Part shown: piece after piece, positions 36,203 to 48,698 of the stretch | How positions within the stretch are numbered: the first letter of the stretch is position 1 | How the letters are laid out: each line of letters starts with the position of its first letter | NCBI GenBank assembly: GCA_034440635.1 | Contig: JAOTON010002111.1 | Coordinates: 62,001-126,000 of the forward strand | Source of the DNA: Lepas anatifera | Taxonomy: Eukaryota; Arthropoda; Thecostraca; Lepadidae | Direction: 5' to 3' | DNA: 64,000 bases | Program-made: the position numbers and the translations under genes | The notes under the pieces: generated by a model | Told to the model about the DNA's origin: nothing | The model's database searches: none | Seen by the model: the letters and a program-made list of their open reading frames with translations, nothing else

Positions 36203-38030
36203 TTTGAGTTGTTTAGGAGGTAGCTTTTGGGGGTGGCTATGACTAGAGGGGATGGGGGTTAAGACCAGTGTGGGGCAGTCTGTGGGGGAAGAACAGTAGG
36301 TAAGCAGATTGTGTCAGGTTTCAACATCTTATTAGGGTGGCTGTTGGGCATAGTGAGCAGTTTTAGTACCTGCCTAGCTCATGCATATATGACAAATCAT
36401 GTTAAGCATTGATGTTCATATATGGATTCAGACCTACCATCTTGAGATAGTTTGTTTATGTCTGTGGGGCACCACTTGCACACTCTGGGTGGTGAGCGCC
36501 ACCACAAACTCATGCAAGCATCACAAATATAAAATCATTTAAATGTGACAATAAATATTTTTTGAGGTATTTCCATGGTGAAGGTATGTACATGGAAATA
36601 TTTGTGCCATGAGTGTAAAATTTCAGCAGTCTGCCAACTTTTTTCAGATTGGGATCAGCAAAAGAAACTGCAGGGCACAAACATACTTGGGGGCAGAACT
36701 TGTGGTGCTGGGGCAAGCAGGGATGAACCACCAGGTGTATATCTTAACATGGTAGATCGGTGAAGTATGTTGGTGGTTGTGGGCATTTGAGGACAGCATA
36801 TGTGATTTATTGTGGCTTTTCATTTGCAGGTAAACAGCAAATGTGTATTACTCCAAATAGGAAAAGAAGGAAGGAGTGCCACTGCTTCAGTTTTAATAAA
36901 TCATTTGCCTCCCCAATGTCCCTTGGCTTGATAATGCTAGTGAATTAAAAATGATAGAAGTCTGGTTTGAAGAAGCCTTTTGGGAGATTAAGCTATGATT
37001 AGCATGCTGTGCTTTTCTCTAGCAATGATGCAAAATGTTTCACAAATGTGAATAAAATATTGAATGAAATGTTTAAAGCCAACATAATGGTAACTGTTGC
37101 AAGTTTTGAGGTGTTCAATGATCAACAACCTGCAAAATTTATCGTGATATTAGTATTTATATGATTTTAAGCATTTAGAAAGAGAAAATTGATTTTGGCT
37201 GGCCAACTGTAGGGACCTAAAAATGTTTGACAAATCAAAGAGCTGCCATAACAAGATTTTATCTAGACAAGCTATGTTCTTTCTGCCTGTGTCATACACA
37301 GACACGATTGCTTGGAACTGTAGTACATTCATCAGATCATAAGTTAAAACAGAGTCAGTGTAACTGTCTGATAAATGACCAAAAATATTTTCATTCAGCA
37401 TACCTTTACAATCATGCAATAAATCCTCTTAATGTGGCTCCTGCCTTGTCTGTGAAACATTTTAGGTGTTATTAGTTTTGGCTGAAGCTGCAGGTGCAGG
37501 TTTGGAATGGGCTTAAGGAATTTGGGACTGTGGGAGAGAAGATTGGGGGAGTCACTTAAACTTTATCAAATACAGGCAAATTTTTATGACAACTCTAAGA
37601 AAGCTGTCTAGATAGAAATATGAAGGGAATATTCATGATTGGATGGAAAGTAAGCTCACCCACATATCTGGCTCAGTTGAGGTGTATTGTGCAGGATGCA
37701 AAACTGTATACATGTTTTTGCATATTTTTTGCACTCTTAAACCCTTGCACATTTTGGGAATGGTCAGGTACAATGTTATCCCTCAATATGCTATTGCACA
37801 ATCTTTCACATGTAGAACTATTATTTTAGCAAAGAATTATGGTTGGCCTGGTGCCTATTGTGCTGGTCCTCATTTGGCACTCTTTGTACGCTGAGATGTT
37901 TTGGGACTTCTTGCTCTATTTTTTATGCCACTGCTATTTTAAAACTGACTTTAAAAGCTCTTAAAGTATGGAGTAATTTTTGAGAAAGAGGATACAAAAT
38001 GCTGTCAATTCAGTTACATAATCCCTTTCC
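36203..38030 (+). other. Putative 3' untranslated region, CpG-depleted
   Basis: No long coding frame follows the stop. AATAAA polyadenylation hexamers occur at 36550-36555, 36895-36900, 37051-37056 and 37419-37424. By eye only about six CpG dinucleotides occur between 36001 and 38030, against dozens per 2 kb elsewhere in this window. TG and CA are abundant. Confidence 0.5.
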
Positions 38031-38179
38031 TCTGCGATACCGACAACTAGAGAACATGGTTGCTTGGGGCCTGCTTTAGTTTGATACAGGTGGGGCTGGG
38101 GCAATGGCGTAGCCTAGGGGGTCTGTGGACTCTTCTTGGGCTTACTGTTCACTGTAAAACAGGAATATGAGTGTTGATG

Positions 38180-39130
38180 CTCCCCTCTCCAGCTTGGTCT
38201 CGGGGACCCCGATAATCAGTCTTGGAGGGTTCCAGAGAATCGCTCTCGGGGACCTCTGAGCATCTGTCTTTTGGATTCCCGAACATTCTTGGGGCTCCAA
38301 GCATCCTTCTCGGGAGCCCCCGATCTTTTGGCCCTCGGGAATCAGTCTCGGGAGCCCCTAAACATTGGTCTCGAACATCACTCCCGGGGGCCAGGGACAT
38401 TGGTCTTGGGAGACCCGAATATCGGTCTTGGGAGCTCCCGAATATCACCCTTGTGGGCCCCGAGACCACTGCTCGGGACCAAGATCGGAGGGTCTCGGAA
38501 AAAGTGCTCGGGTAGATGTGCCTGTGTTGAGAATATGATGCTCACTGAGGTGGATTTCCTGGGATTGATAAAGGTATACATTTTAGGGGCATCGAACATC
38601 TGTCTTGGGACCCCCGAGCATTGCTCTTGACTCGTAGACCGTGATCATCGGTCTCCTGGACACCCCCCACACTCAACATAATTCTCGGAGGCTCCCGAGT
38701 ATCACTGGGTCCCTTTGAGCTTAGTCTTGGAATCTCCCGACAATCCGTCTCGGGGTCCCCGAATATCGGTTCCGAGCATCGCTATGGGGGGGGAGGGGCG
38801 AGACCAGGTTTTGGGGGTCCCGGAGCGATTCTCGGGGCAGCGAGGCAGATGTTCGGGGCCCCCAAAGCGATGCTCGTGGAGTCCGAGACCGATGTTCGGG
38901 GGCCTCCGAGACTGATTCCCGGGGTCCCCGGAGGTCAAGTTTCGGGGCCCCGAGACCAATGCCTACGCATTCAGGAACAAGGTCAGCTCAAAGCAAGTGA
39001 AGTGCTCGTTCAGTGAGCAAGGTCAGTTCGAGCATCGCGCTCAGAAGCCATCGCGAATCGGTCTCATGAACCCCTGAACACCGATCCCGAGCAATGCTCT
39101 CGTTGTGTCTCCCGAAACTGCTGCGCGAGA
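38180..39130. repeat. Degenerate ~25-30-bp GC-rich array (TCGGTCTCGGGAGCCCC)
   Basis: Diverged units near GAATATCGGTCTTGGGAG and CATTGGTCTCGGGGCC repeat for about 950 bp, interrupted at 38510-38580. The translations on both strands are repetitive for this reason and are not genes. Confidence 0.85.
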
Positions 39131-40669
39131 GCAAGCTGGAGGGGGGGATCTGAGAGATGTTTATGAACATCATGTGTGCGAATTTGTTTGTTTAATAATT
39201 TCGTGACTGTATGACCTTTAAAATATCACAATCATATTAATGCGTGATAATATCTTTCTTCGCGGCAAATATTCAGCGGTAACACTTAACTGCTACCCTC
39301 TCGCTGCGAGATTCTTTATCTATAATTTTCTAAGAATAATCACTGAAGTGACATTGGAATATTTCGCTGCTCAGCAGGCACAAGTGCGTGTGGTGAGTGG
39401 TGAGAGCCGCCAACTGCAAACTCTGAAGATGATTCTCCACCAGCAAGTCCTTCCTCATCCGATCCCGTCCGTCCAGAGCGGTGAGCTTTTCTCCTTCCTT
39501 CCTTCCATGACATGTTCATAAGATATCCAGATATCACAATTATTTTTAAATAGTAATAAAGTGCGCCTTTTCCAATCCTTAAAAGGAAAATCCTGGGTGA
39601 AGTTCACTGTGCTTATTGGAAGAAATATTTACTCATTAACAGGTGGGTATGGAGGGAGGCATTAAGCTATAAAGGGTCCATTCTGAAGGTTAGGCTCCAA
39701 GCCAAATCCTGGTCGCGCCACCTGCCTCCGCCATTAGGGGTCCGTCGGAGTTGGCTGCGGGCATGCTGGGATCGTGCGAGCTACAGCGCGCAGCTCCCTA
39801 TCGATGATGTCGACAGTGGTCGCGGGGAGCCATGCTGCAGCTGCGAACTCACTTCGTGGTTGTAGCCATTAGCCACTGTCCGCAGCTTTAGCTTCCGCTT
39901 ACCCTAGGATCTTCCGGTCAGCTGTGTAGCTGCGTTACCCCTGGCTTGACTTTCGTGCATGAACGATAAAATGCAATTTATCCTATGTGTGGTCCTGATT
40001 GCCAGGGGCGTATCCAAAGGGGGAGCGATCGGCCCCACCCCCTTGGGCTGACCATAAGCACTGGAAAGAAACGCCTCCCGCCGCAGCCGCTGGGCCACCA
40101 CAGGGTGAGCCCTGCGGCTTTAGCTAGGCCCCGCAGGCTTCGAAATCAGGGGGAAATAAAAGTTGATTTACGCCGAGAAACCACAGCGTAAAATTTGGAA
40201 GCTCCGGCCATATGGGTAAATTTACCACCCCAGAATACATACGCAAAGATGCGTACAGAACAGGGCGTTGGCATCGTCATCAATACACACAGGGCGAACC
40301 AGTCGAAGCCCTCTACGTTTCCGCTAGACTTTTGGGTATAAAGTGTGCAAAAATTCGTAACGTAAGATGGGACTACTTTGAAATCGCGGAAAACTTCCAA
40401 CAGTGTTAAGGATTGATAAAAATGTTCTTTGATTCGAAAATTGTTCAGTGGGAAGTGTTGCAGAATTATCAAGGAAAAATAAACAATCTACAAGGGAAGC
40501 GTATTTACTTGATATTTACGAAAATGCACAAAAATCCCATGGATTTCTAACGCTGCATAAATGTTCTAGTATGGCGCACGGCGGAAAATTGATAATTGTC
40601 TGAAAGCCAACTGCGTAAGAATCCTCACCCAAGTATTACGTTGCCCCTGTTCCAAATTTCACCCGAATT
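39131..40669. other. Unassigned stretch with one hAT-like end
   Basis: A hAT-like end (CAGGGGCGTATCCAAAGG) lies near 40008 without a visible partner. A CpG-rich patch lies at 39700-39900. Open frames at 39240-39521 and 40146-40472 are unrecognised. Confidence 0.4.
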
Positions 40670-41640
40670 CAGGTCTAGGGGCCCATTTTAATGTATTTCG
40701 GGGCCTCTGAAATGGATCTCAGGGCTCCGAATGGTTGTCGTTTTGGATCTCCGAGGGCTGCTGTCGCAACCCCCCCCTCCCTAATGCCCGTTTCCGGGTC
40801 TCCTGCTTTTGGCCTCGGAGGCTCCCCGAGTGTTTCCTTTTTTACTTTTCGACTCCTGGCCTTTGCCAACATCAGAAGTTACTGCCCAATTCCCCGCATA
40901 TGCGGAAAAATTCCGGGAATTGATGACTGTTTCTCTATGTCCCACCGTGCCGCACAAGGCGGTTGGCAGTCATTGCCAGGACAAAGCTACGGCTAAGCGT
41001 GAGAGCCAACCCTGCGCCCAGCGGGTCTCGGGATTTGAACGCGAGACCCTTATCTCAGAAGGCAGGCGCGTTACCCCTGAGCTACACAGGTCTCTACACT
41101 GGGCCCCTGAAAAGCTTCTGGGCCTCCTTTGGTTCACTCGGAACCCCTGAGTCTGCGATCGGGGCCCTCACAATTATCCCAGGCCCACTGCTGCCGAAGT
41201 CGGGCCCCTATTCTCAGCAGTTGCAGATAATTTCCCTGTTTTCCACTCGGGCTCCCTGTGGTAGAAGCCGGGCCCCCAGCGGTTGAGCTGGGCCTCCTGT
41301 GGCTATCCGGGCAGCCTGACATGCTTCCGGGCGCCCTTAAGTCCAATTGGAACATCTGAGTGTGCGACCGGGCTCCTCCGAATTACCCCCAGCCCACTGC
41401 TGCCGAAGCCGGGCCCTATTCTCCGCAGATGCAGACAATTCCCCTGTTATCTACCCGGGCCCGCAGTGGGTCCAGCCGGGCCCTTTGCGGTTCATCCGGA
41501 CCTCCTGTGACTATCCGACCCCCTGAAGTGCTTCTGGACCCCTGTGGTCCACTTGCGACCTATATGTTTGCGACCAGGTCCCTCACGATAATCTCAGACA
41601 TGTGGCCGAAGCCAGTCCCCTACTTCTAACATTCACGCCT
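40670..41640. repeat. Degenerate GC-rich array with ~185-bp higher-order unit
   Basis: Units resemble GGGCCCCTGTGGTTCATCCG. A larger repeat is visible: the block around 41110-41290 recurs around 41295-41480 and, more weakly, after 41480 (shared 'cccactgctgccgaag'). A tRNA-like sequence at 41025-41092 is embedded in it. Confidence 0.8.
41025..41092 (-). mobile_element. tRNA-like SINE head
   Basis: The minus strand reads TAGCTCAGGGGTAACG (A box) and later GCGTTCAAATCCCG (B box), with correct spacing. The T arm nearly pairs, but the D arm and acceptor stem do not, so it is a tRNA pseudogene or a SINE head rather than a functional tRNA. Confidence 0.55.
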
Positions 41641-41975
41641 CCCTCCCCATGGTCTACCTAGGCCTGACTACAGTCGGCCTCTGCCTTGCTTGCGCTTACC
41701 CCTTTGGTATCGGCCCTCTGTGGCTGCAACCTCCGTCTTTGCTTGGGAACAATAGGTAACTCTTTATTCAAAGAGGCCACAGAATATTTGATACGGTTCG
41801 GGATGGTCCTGATCACTGATCCTGGCGGACATTTGGTCAATCCCTGTATTTGTGGAGATCCAACCCAATGTTGAGCGGACCTCAGTGAATTTAGCGCCGG
41901 TGCATAGCTTTTTGACCCACCAGAGTTCATAAAGTTGTCAGCGTCCCAAAACGGAGGCTAAGGTTTTTGCCCTTC

Positions 41976-42027
<52 letters not shown>

Positions 42028-42540
42028 GTTTTTAATGAAAATATATTCCTTGCGCGGTCCAGCCCCCAAAGCTATTCCTGACCCCCTGTCAAGGCCCCCT
42101 TTGGTAATTCCTGAATCCGTCCCTGCTGATCGCTCACATATACTTCCTTCGGCTTCAACCGTTAGATAAATATATCAGAGCTTTTAGCTCTGGTTTACAT
42201 TGGGAGCATAATACACAAAAACAATGAAAAACGGTGTAACAACTCAAAGAAATAAGGGTTTTGGTAGCATTTTTTAGTTTGGTGACACATTCGTGATGTG
42301 GAATTTCAAATGGTGACACGCCAGCAACTTTTTTGACCCCTGCGGAACTTTACGAGGAAAAGTGTAAGAAACTGGACGTATATGGGTATATACCTGCATG
42401 ACGTTTTCCAACGGATTTTCCATCCCCTGTGAGCGAAATCCCATTAGCCTCCTGGACTCCCATTAATGTTGCATTCAAACCACAAACAAAGTTTCTGTTG
42501 TTTGGATAAACACGGCCTTGTGGTTTAAAAAGCGGAGGCG
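41641..42540. other. Unassigned stretch with a TA/CA microsatellite
   Basis: A pure TA run followed by CA units lies at about 41982-42028. The segment 42280-42350 is an inverted relative of 34990-35090. No gene was recognised. Confidence 0.5.
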
Positions 42541-42673
42541 TTGAATCCTCCGGCCTGTGATCGGACAAACATTCGTCAGGCTACCGCTCAGCGTTGCCGG
42601 CCGGCGAGTTTACCAGAACGGAGGACGTCGACGACAGCTTCTGATACCCTCCCCGAAGGGGGGGAGGTGAATG

Positions 42674-42749
42674 ATGGCTCAGGACCTGGCCAGCGTGACC
42701 ACCTCGGCGAAGAGTCGGAGGATCGAAGAGAGCTTGCTTGATGGATCGA
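42674..42749 (+). CDS. Candidate 5' coding exon, unrecognised
   Basis: A CpG-rich patch at 42541-42670 leads to ATG at 42674. The frame reads MAQDLASVTTSAKSRR then IEESLLDGS and meets a GA|GTGAGC donor. The island-plus-ATG-plus-donor arrangement resembles a first coding exon. There is no second exon or family match to confirm it. Confidence 0.22.
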
Positions 42750-43024
42750 GTGAGCCACCCATTCATTGATTTGCGTTTGTCATTTTGTTCCAGCATTGGT
42801 GTTTCAATCTGAGGAGAGATAACTTCGCATCGAGAGTGCCTGGGCTACTGAGCAAATAAATATCCAGACAGCGAGCATATCGGATGGACCTGCTGCGTAA
42901 GTGTGCCAGAATTGCTCCGCTTCTGGTGCCGCCTGCTCCCCACTTTGTCCTGAGACACCCAACTGCACCTTCGCAACCTACGTGGCTCGTTTGTGTAGTT
43001 CGTCATCGCTGAAAATACCCAGTC

Positions 43025-43185
43025 CAGTTTTTGCGGTTTTCCGGCAGTGGAAGCCTCCGGTTTTCGCGGTTACCCGGCAGTGGAATTCTCCGGTTTCTGT
43101 GGTTATCATGCAGTCAAAGTCTCCGGTTTTCGCGGTTATCCGTGAGTGGAAGTCTCCGGTTTCTGCCGTTATCCGGCACTGAAAG
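43025..43185. repeat. 33-bp tandem repeat (CCGGTTTTCGCGGTTATCCG)
   Basis: About five units of 33 bp follow each other. Because 33 is divisible by 3, frames stay open on both strands with an 11-residue period. The peptides are a consequence of the repeat, with no other sign of a gene. Confidence 0.85.
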
Positions 43186-44197
43186 TATTCGCCGCTGGCC
43201 ATCGGTCCGGATGAAACCACGTAAGCGCTGACGCAACCCACCCGACTGTAACTCGGATACCAATGAGCTCTGTACACATGAGGCCGCCCCCCCAGGCCGT
43301 CGCAGAAGTGCACTTTTTGGAGGAGAGAGGACGGTGTTGAATAAACTATCCGATTCACGGTGGGAGGTACAGCGATTCAATCTCGTATTAATCACACCTA
43401 TGGTCTTGACTATGACTTGACTCACTGAATTATGCGCAATTGCTCATACTCCGAACGGACATGCAAAATTATGGCTAGTTGGACTGGAATTCGCTCAGCC
43501 TTCCTTTCAACGGAATCATGCTGGGAAATTCAACCCGCTCCGGAGGCCCATTCGTTGTGCCTCGGGCACCTTCACCACCCCTAACTTCCACAGAATGGCT
43601 GCTGCAGTTACTGGTGGGTCAGACTGTGGCATCTTCGACCGCGTGAGCATGGACGCAGGCTCTCAGATACGAATGGATGGGGTCACAGCCTTGAGCAGTG
43701 AGTCGCTAAAGCTCGGAGCTGGCGTTTGGATATTTTATGTCCTATTTAGAAGCAACAACACACATATGTATAGTCTGTTTCATATCTATCGTTCCAGTTT
43801 CCGGGTGTTTATCCGTTCAGTCCAGGATGTTTGAAAACCCCGCCCCTATTATCACAATTACCATCACTGGGGTGTCCTAAATCCGCAATGGTGGTGATGA
43901 TTAGGGATATGGTTCTAAAATATCATTTCCCAGTTAATCTACCGTCATATCCCGAACCGCACTATTACAGGCACGATACTATTGAGACAAAATATACCGA
44001 CATAGAGACCTGCGTTCAGACATTTACTGTTCCACAGTTGCGAAGGCATGATTTCTGAGAAATAACTTTCCGGTAAGCTAATTTTTTGTCAAGACTTGGA
44101 ATTTAACGACGCAATAATTGCTAAGGCAATATGGCGTCGCCAACTCTCCTTTTGGAAGGGTATATTGCAGATCAGGAAATCTTTATCAACTATTCCC

Positions 44198-44262
44198 GCT
44201 CGGGATTTGAATCATGGCCAGCGGTGTGGAAGTTCAACGCGCAAAGACTACACCATTGAATC
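44198..44262 (-). mobile_element. tRNA-like fragment
   Basis: The minus strand has A-box-like TAGTCTTTGCGCG and B-box-like GATTCAAATCCCG at tRNA spacing, with CTTCCAC between them. Stems are incomplete. Confidence 0.45.
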
Positions 44263-44750
44263 CTTTTAATTTCTCATGATTTAGATTTGCTTTAAATATA
44301 GCTAATTAGAAAATCAGTTCAAATTCATCGCTCTTAGGACAAGGTCGAACACAAATAAAATTGAAAGTCTCCCTCCATAGATATAATTGTGGTGTAACCA
44401 TAATCTTTAACATTATACGGGATTCCAAATTTCAGTTTAAGGCAATTCGTCCAACGAGACAGCAATTATGCCCAGATGCCAAATCGATGACCAGAATCAG
44501 GGGCGGCGTCACGGGTTTTTACTGGAGGGGGAGGGGGCGGATGAGCTCCAACCTGGCCACAATGAGTGGCGAGGGGGGGGAGGACGCGGAGCCAAAATTT
44601 AACAGTAGATAGTATGGGAAATCACTACCAGGGCATTTAACTTAGCATGAATCTGAGAGCATTTGTGCAGGTAAGTCCACATCAATAAGCATGAATAACT
44701 TGTAAGTAAAATGAAACCCTTTTGAGGGGCTGGGAGGTGGGGTCACATCT

Positions 44751-44810
44751 GGTTAACCCGTTCGGGAGACACGTCTTCCTTGCGAAGACAACGGCCAGAA
44801 TTCGAAACAT
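44751..44810 (+). mobile_element. tRNA-like fragment
   Basis: GGTTAACCCGTTCGGGAGAC is followed by AGAATTCGAAAC at roughly A-box to B-box spacing. It resembles the 32128-32200 head, suggesting a shared SINE lineage. Confidence 0.35.
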
Positions 44811-47800
44811 GAATTAGATTGTCTCAGCCTCAGCTTGTCCGCGAAATAAAACTTCGCTTCACGCTAAGCCTTTGCAGCCGATGCAATCAGCTTTGGACTC
44901 GGGCGACCGTCGGCTTGAATCTTAAGGCGGTGTAATTGGCTATGGTGGGATGGCATCGATTCAACACAAACGTGGATCGTACATATACAATGATAGACCA
45001 CATTTACCAGGCTGGATATATTTAACAGGTGACTGGTACACATCTTTGACAGACCATCACGAGAAGCAAAGGCATAGCAATGCCAGCACCTTGCCAGTCA
45101 TAAACCTTAAGTAGCCACTACCCTACCTAAAATCTGCATTCGAATATTTTCTGATCTCTTAGAAGCCTTTTTCATTTTTTTCGCTTGAGACACACATATT
45201 TTTCGCATTTCAGCTCTCATACATCCTCAGCAAATGTTAGAGAACGTCCAGCGCATCATTTTGTTGTAAGTGTCGCATTCGCCGTCATTAACTTGATGGA
45301 TGAGGCCATCATCGGCATGAAAACTCGCCATCATTAGCACACAAAAACACGCCTCGTGCACGTTCACAATGGCCGCTTTCGGCTGGGCAGGAAGAGGAAA
45401 GGACCAAATAGGAGTAAATCATGGGCCACCGGTGGGTTTTTGGGTGCGCCCAGGCGATCCGACGCAGCGGGACAAAGGCCCGGACAGGAGGGGCGGCCGT
45501 CGGTAGTAATCAGGCTAGTTCTGATGGGCAGCGATCGGGGACTACTGACGCCGCGCCAACCCGTCTGCTCTGTCCGGGAGGGCAGTTTTAACCAGGCTGC
45601 AGCAGCCGAGGACAGGAAATGGACACTCCCTGTGGGCGAGTATCTGCTCACAATCAGCTGGAGGTAGAGACATTTAATCGGCCGGTGGTGTCCCGGCAGT
45701 GCCGTTACTGAGCGTGGCAGTGGTGTCAGACGGCGGACTCTCGGCGCGTGAGCCCCACATTGGTGCACGTTAGAGCTAACTTCGCGCCGCGTAGCTGGGG
45801 CAGGATGTGGGCTCTGGCCGGGACCAAAGATGATTGGATGACGCCAGCTGATGCGTTGACCGTGCGTCTATCAGCTACCTGTCTCCACGATTTGATAGTA
45901 GATACTTGGCGAAAATTGGGCAGGCATGGAGAATATGCTGAAAGCAATTACGTTTGAATACTGGTCCACACAATTCCGACAATACCCCTCCTGAAACCAG
46001 AACCAATTCTATTTTTGATGAGTCTAGCGTTACTTTCCTATAACAAAAACTATCGAACTGGTAACTCGTCAACCCTTTAGATTCAACCCCAGATGTATAG
46101 CGGGATACCGACATCATGCTTGTAAGTCTTCTTTCTTGCTCCCGTGACAGTCCTGGACATGAAATCTCGTCTTGCTGGAAACCTGCCTACACCACTTATA
46201 AAGCTTGCCGCACCAACACCGGGACCCAAATGTTCAAAAATAGAGCCACTATGGTACACACTAATCCTTTTAGGCATGCTTTCTGAGATGCAACGCATTC
46301 AAAATCGGATCCTTCAATGCGCTGGCTTTTAATGGCCTTGCCTTTGTCGCACTGGTTCTTAACGGTCCACTTTTGATTTACTGCAGCTTGAAAAGGCGGA
46401 AATAATCACCGCGCCGGCCGCAGCCCGAAAGGCCAGCACAATGGAACCGCTCTTTTGCAGACATGAAGTGCCACAAAAACCAAATCATATTTCTGGTGGC
46501 AAAATGAAAGGAGGTGTTTAAAATCTTGGCATACACTTCTCTCCCGGGAAAAGCAAGGAAGTGTAGAATATCATCGTTTATTTGAAACCAAAGGTGAAGC
46601 CGACGAAACATGTTTCCCTTTGCTCGAGCATATTGACCTAGGTTCTATGGCCAAAGTGCGATCCGTATCGGAATGCTAATCCACTCCATCAAGGGCTATT
46701 TCCTCAGCACTTTAGCGCGATCTGTGCTAAAGTGCTGGTGAAAGCACTTTAAGGAGTTACTGCTTCCATTGTTATCCTGATGGACAGTCCCATTCGGACC
46801 GTATTTTACCCATGGGAATTATGTCACCGTGGAAAAATTATAATCAAACTAAAGTCGCATAATCATAACCCTCAAATACGTGCCTCACCTAAAATGACAC
46901 ATACCTTCGATCATATGCTGGCGTTAGCGGTGGTTATTCTGCATAGGTGGTATGGGGCCGTAATAACCAGCAGTGAAGGTACCGATAAGCACTAAATCAG
47001 TGGGTTTGGGTGGTATTCAAGTTCCAGGAGCCGGGAATTTCGGTGGCCGGCCCTGACGCCGAGTCACGCACGGGCTTCATTCACAGAAGACAAAGCTCTC
47101 ATTAGGGACTGTTATCAGCGTTAGCGCAGAGTTTACGCGTGCAGCCTGGAAGAGTATCACCCCCTGCAGCAGCGCGCTTCAAGCAGTGCACAGAGGAACC
47201 ATTCAGTTAGCATTGGGAAGATGTGCAGACCTTTGATACGGAGCGCTCACCTGATAAGCGACATTGCTGTGCTTTCAAGCTGAGCAGCTGGTCAGCTTTA
47301 CGCTCCGGAAGCCTCCGAGACCGGATCCAACGATACAGCTGAACACTGACCTTTAGACGCGCCCCCCAACTTCAGTCGTTTTTCACTCACTGTGACATTT
47401 CAACTCCACTTTAGATTATACAGTCCCGAGGGATTTCTCCTCGTCCCTCGCACTAAGACGACAGCTTGTTTACACTAAGTCTGTTCAGAAAAACAGCACG
47501 GAAACGTACAGCCGAGCATTCATCCGCTATCCCCGTGACAGACGCTCAATCTCCGGGCCGACGCTCTCTTCGGCCTCCCTCAGCTGGTCTGACTGCAGGT
47601 TCGTCCTCTCCCCGGCACCTCGGCACCACCTCCCCTCAGCAGGTCCGGCGGTGGTCTAACGGCAAGCTCGTCCGCTGGTGGACCGGCAGCCACTTCGCGC
47701 CGACCCCGCCCCTAGGCGCCAGGCGGGGAGGGGTGCGGTGCTCTTACGACGCGCATGCGCACGTGTGTGCCATTTTTGAGGGTGAGCTTACAAGTCACGA

Positions 47801-48134
47801 ATTTAGCTTCAGAAATAGACGATGGCCTCTCAAACCACTCGTACACAACCCATCGGCTAAAACGTTTCGGCCGGTAAAAACAGAAACGGAAACAGACTTC
47901 AAAATATCGCATCGCAAGTAGTAGCGAGGCATCGGTAAATAGCTGCATAATTTATGGCAAATATTGACGCAGGGCCACCGGGAGGAACACACGGCCTCCT
48001 TCAGTGTAAGCCGCTATTCCCCAGGTAGTTACAACATATGCGCCAAACAGCCCCGCCTCGAGATCCCGCACGGATATGTATTTTGCGTTTTCATCCGACG
48101 ACTCTAAAACGTAGCTACGTTGGTTACTCCCCAC

Positions 48135-48344
48135 CACTGGCGGATCCAAGCAGGAAGGGGGAGGGGGTAAAGGGACTGTGGCCCCCTCAATGTCTAAAAT
48201 AGTATCTTCTGGTCCTCCTCAAGATCCAAATTTTAGCCGTTCTTCTTAAAAGTACCATATTTTTGCGTTCTTTTCATCTCAAATTTAGCATCTCCCCAAA
48301 ACATTAGTTTGACCCTCCAAAAGTTGCTGCTGGATCCGCCAATG
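48135..48344. mobile_element. hAT-like non-autonomous element with 8-bp TSD
   Basis: The ends CACTGGCGGATCCA and TGGATCCGCCAATG are inverted repeats. Flanks are CTCCCCAC (48127-48134) and CTCCCCAT (48345-48352), matching in seven of eight positions. The 210-bp interior is non-coding. Confidence 0.85.
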
Positions 48345-48498
48345 CTCCCCATAATCATCTTGTTCGTGCACGGAAAGCACAACTATCTAAATTTGAATGT
48401 AACAGCAAGCACGTTTTCAGCTTTGAAAACCTGGAAATTTCGAAATAATTCCAGCCAGTAGCAACAGGCACAAACCATTCACAAAATGTTGGATTAGA
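48345..48498. other. Short spacer between two hAT-like elements
   Basis: AT-rich DNA with nothing recognised. Confidence 0.5.
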
Positions 48499-48698
48499 CA
48501 TTGTCGGAACTAGGGGAAACTTTTGGAGGCGACCAAACCAACGTTTTGGAGACAGGCTAAATCGAGTAAAAATCGCAAAAACAGAATTTTTAAGAATAAA
48601 AAAACGGTAGAAATTTGTTACTTGGGGGCCAATAATACTATGTTAGGCTTTGGTGGGGGTCACGGCCCATTTGGCCCCCCTCCTTGGATCCGTCAGTG
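48499..48698. mobile_element. hAT-like non-autonomous element with 8-bp TSD
   Basis: The left end CATTGTCGGAACTAGG and the right end (reverse complement CACTGACGGATCCAAGG) form inverted repeats. Flanks are GGATTAGA (48491-48498) and GGATTATA (48699-48706), seven of eight identical. The interior is similar to 35778-35961. Confidence 0.82.

Larger units (their letters stand above)
43186..48134. other. Mostly unassigned, several CpG-rich patches
   Basis: It holds tRNA-like sequences at 44198-44262 and 44751-44810, a hAT-like end near 44498 (CAGGGGCGGCGTCACGG), and CpG-rich patches at 45360-45900 and 47040-47760. Frames in those patches reach 134-151 codons (45364-45768 minus, 47466-47921 plus), with no recognised domain. 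A short hairpin (AGCACTTTAGC stem) lies at 46706-46736. Confidence 0.4.

Noticed and set aside
41025..41092. Functional tRNA gene
   Set aside because: A and B boxes are good, but the D arm and acceptor stem do not pair.
43595..43642. Second candidate start exon (MAAAVTGGSDCGIFDR then GTGAGC)
   Set aside because: Very short, with no CpG island boundary or downstream partner exon.
46706..46736. Hairpin with AAAGTGCT as a microRNA precursor
   Set aside because: The stem is only 11 bp and far too short for a pre-miRNA; the seed-like word alone is weak.
47466..47921. 151-codon plus-strand frame in a CpG-rich patch
   Set aside because: No domain, no splice structure, and overlapping minus-strand frames; it looks like GC-rich DNA lacking stops.
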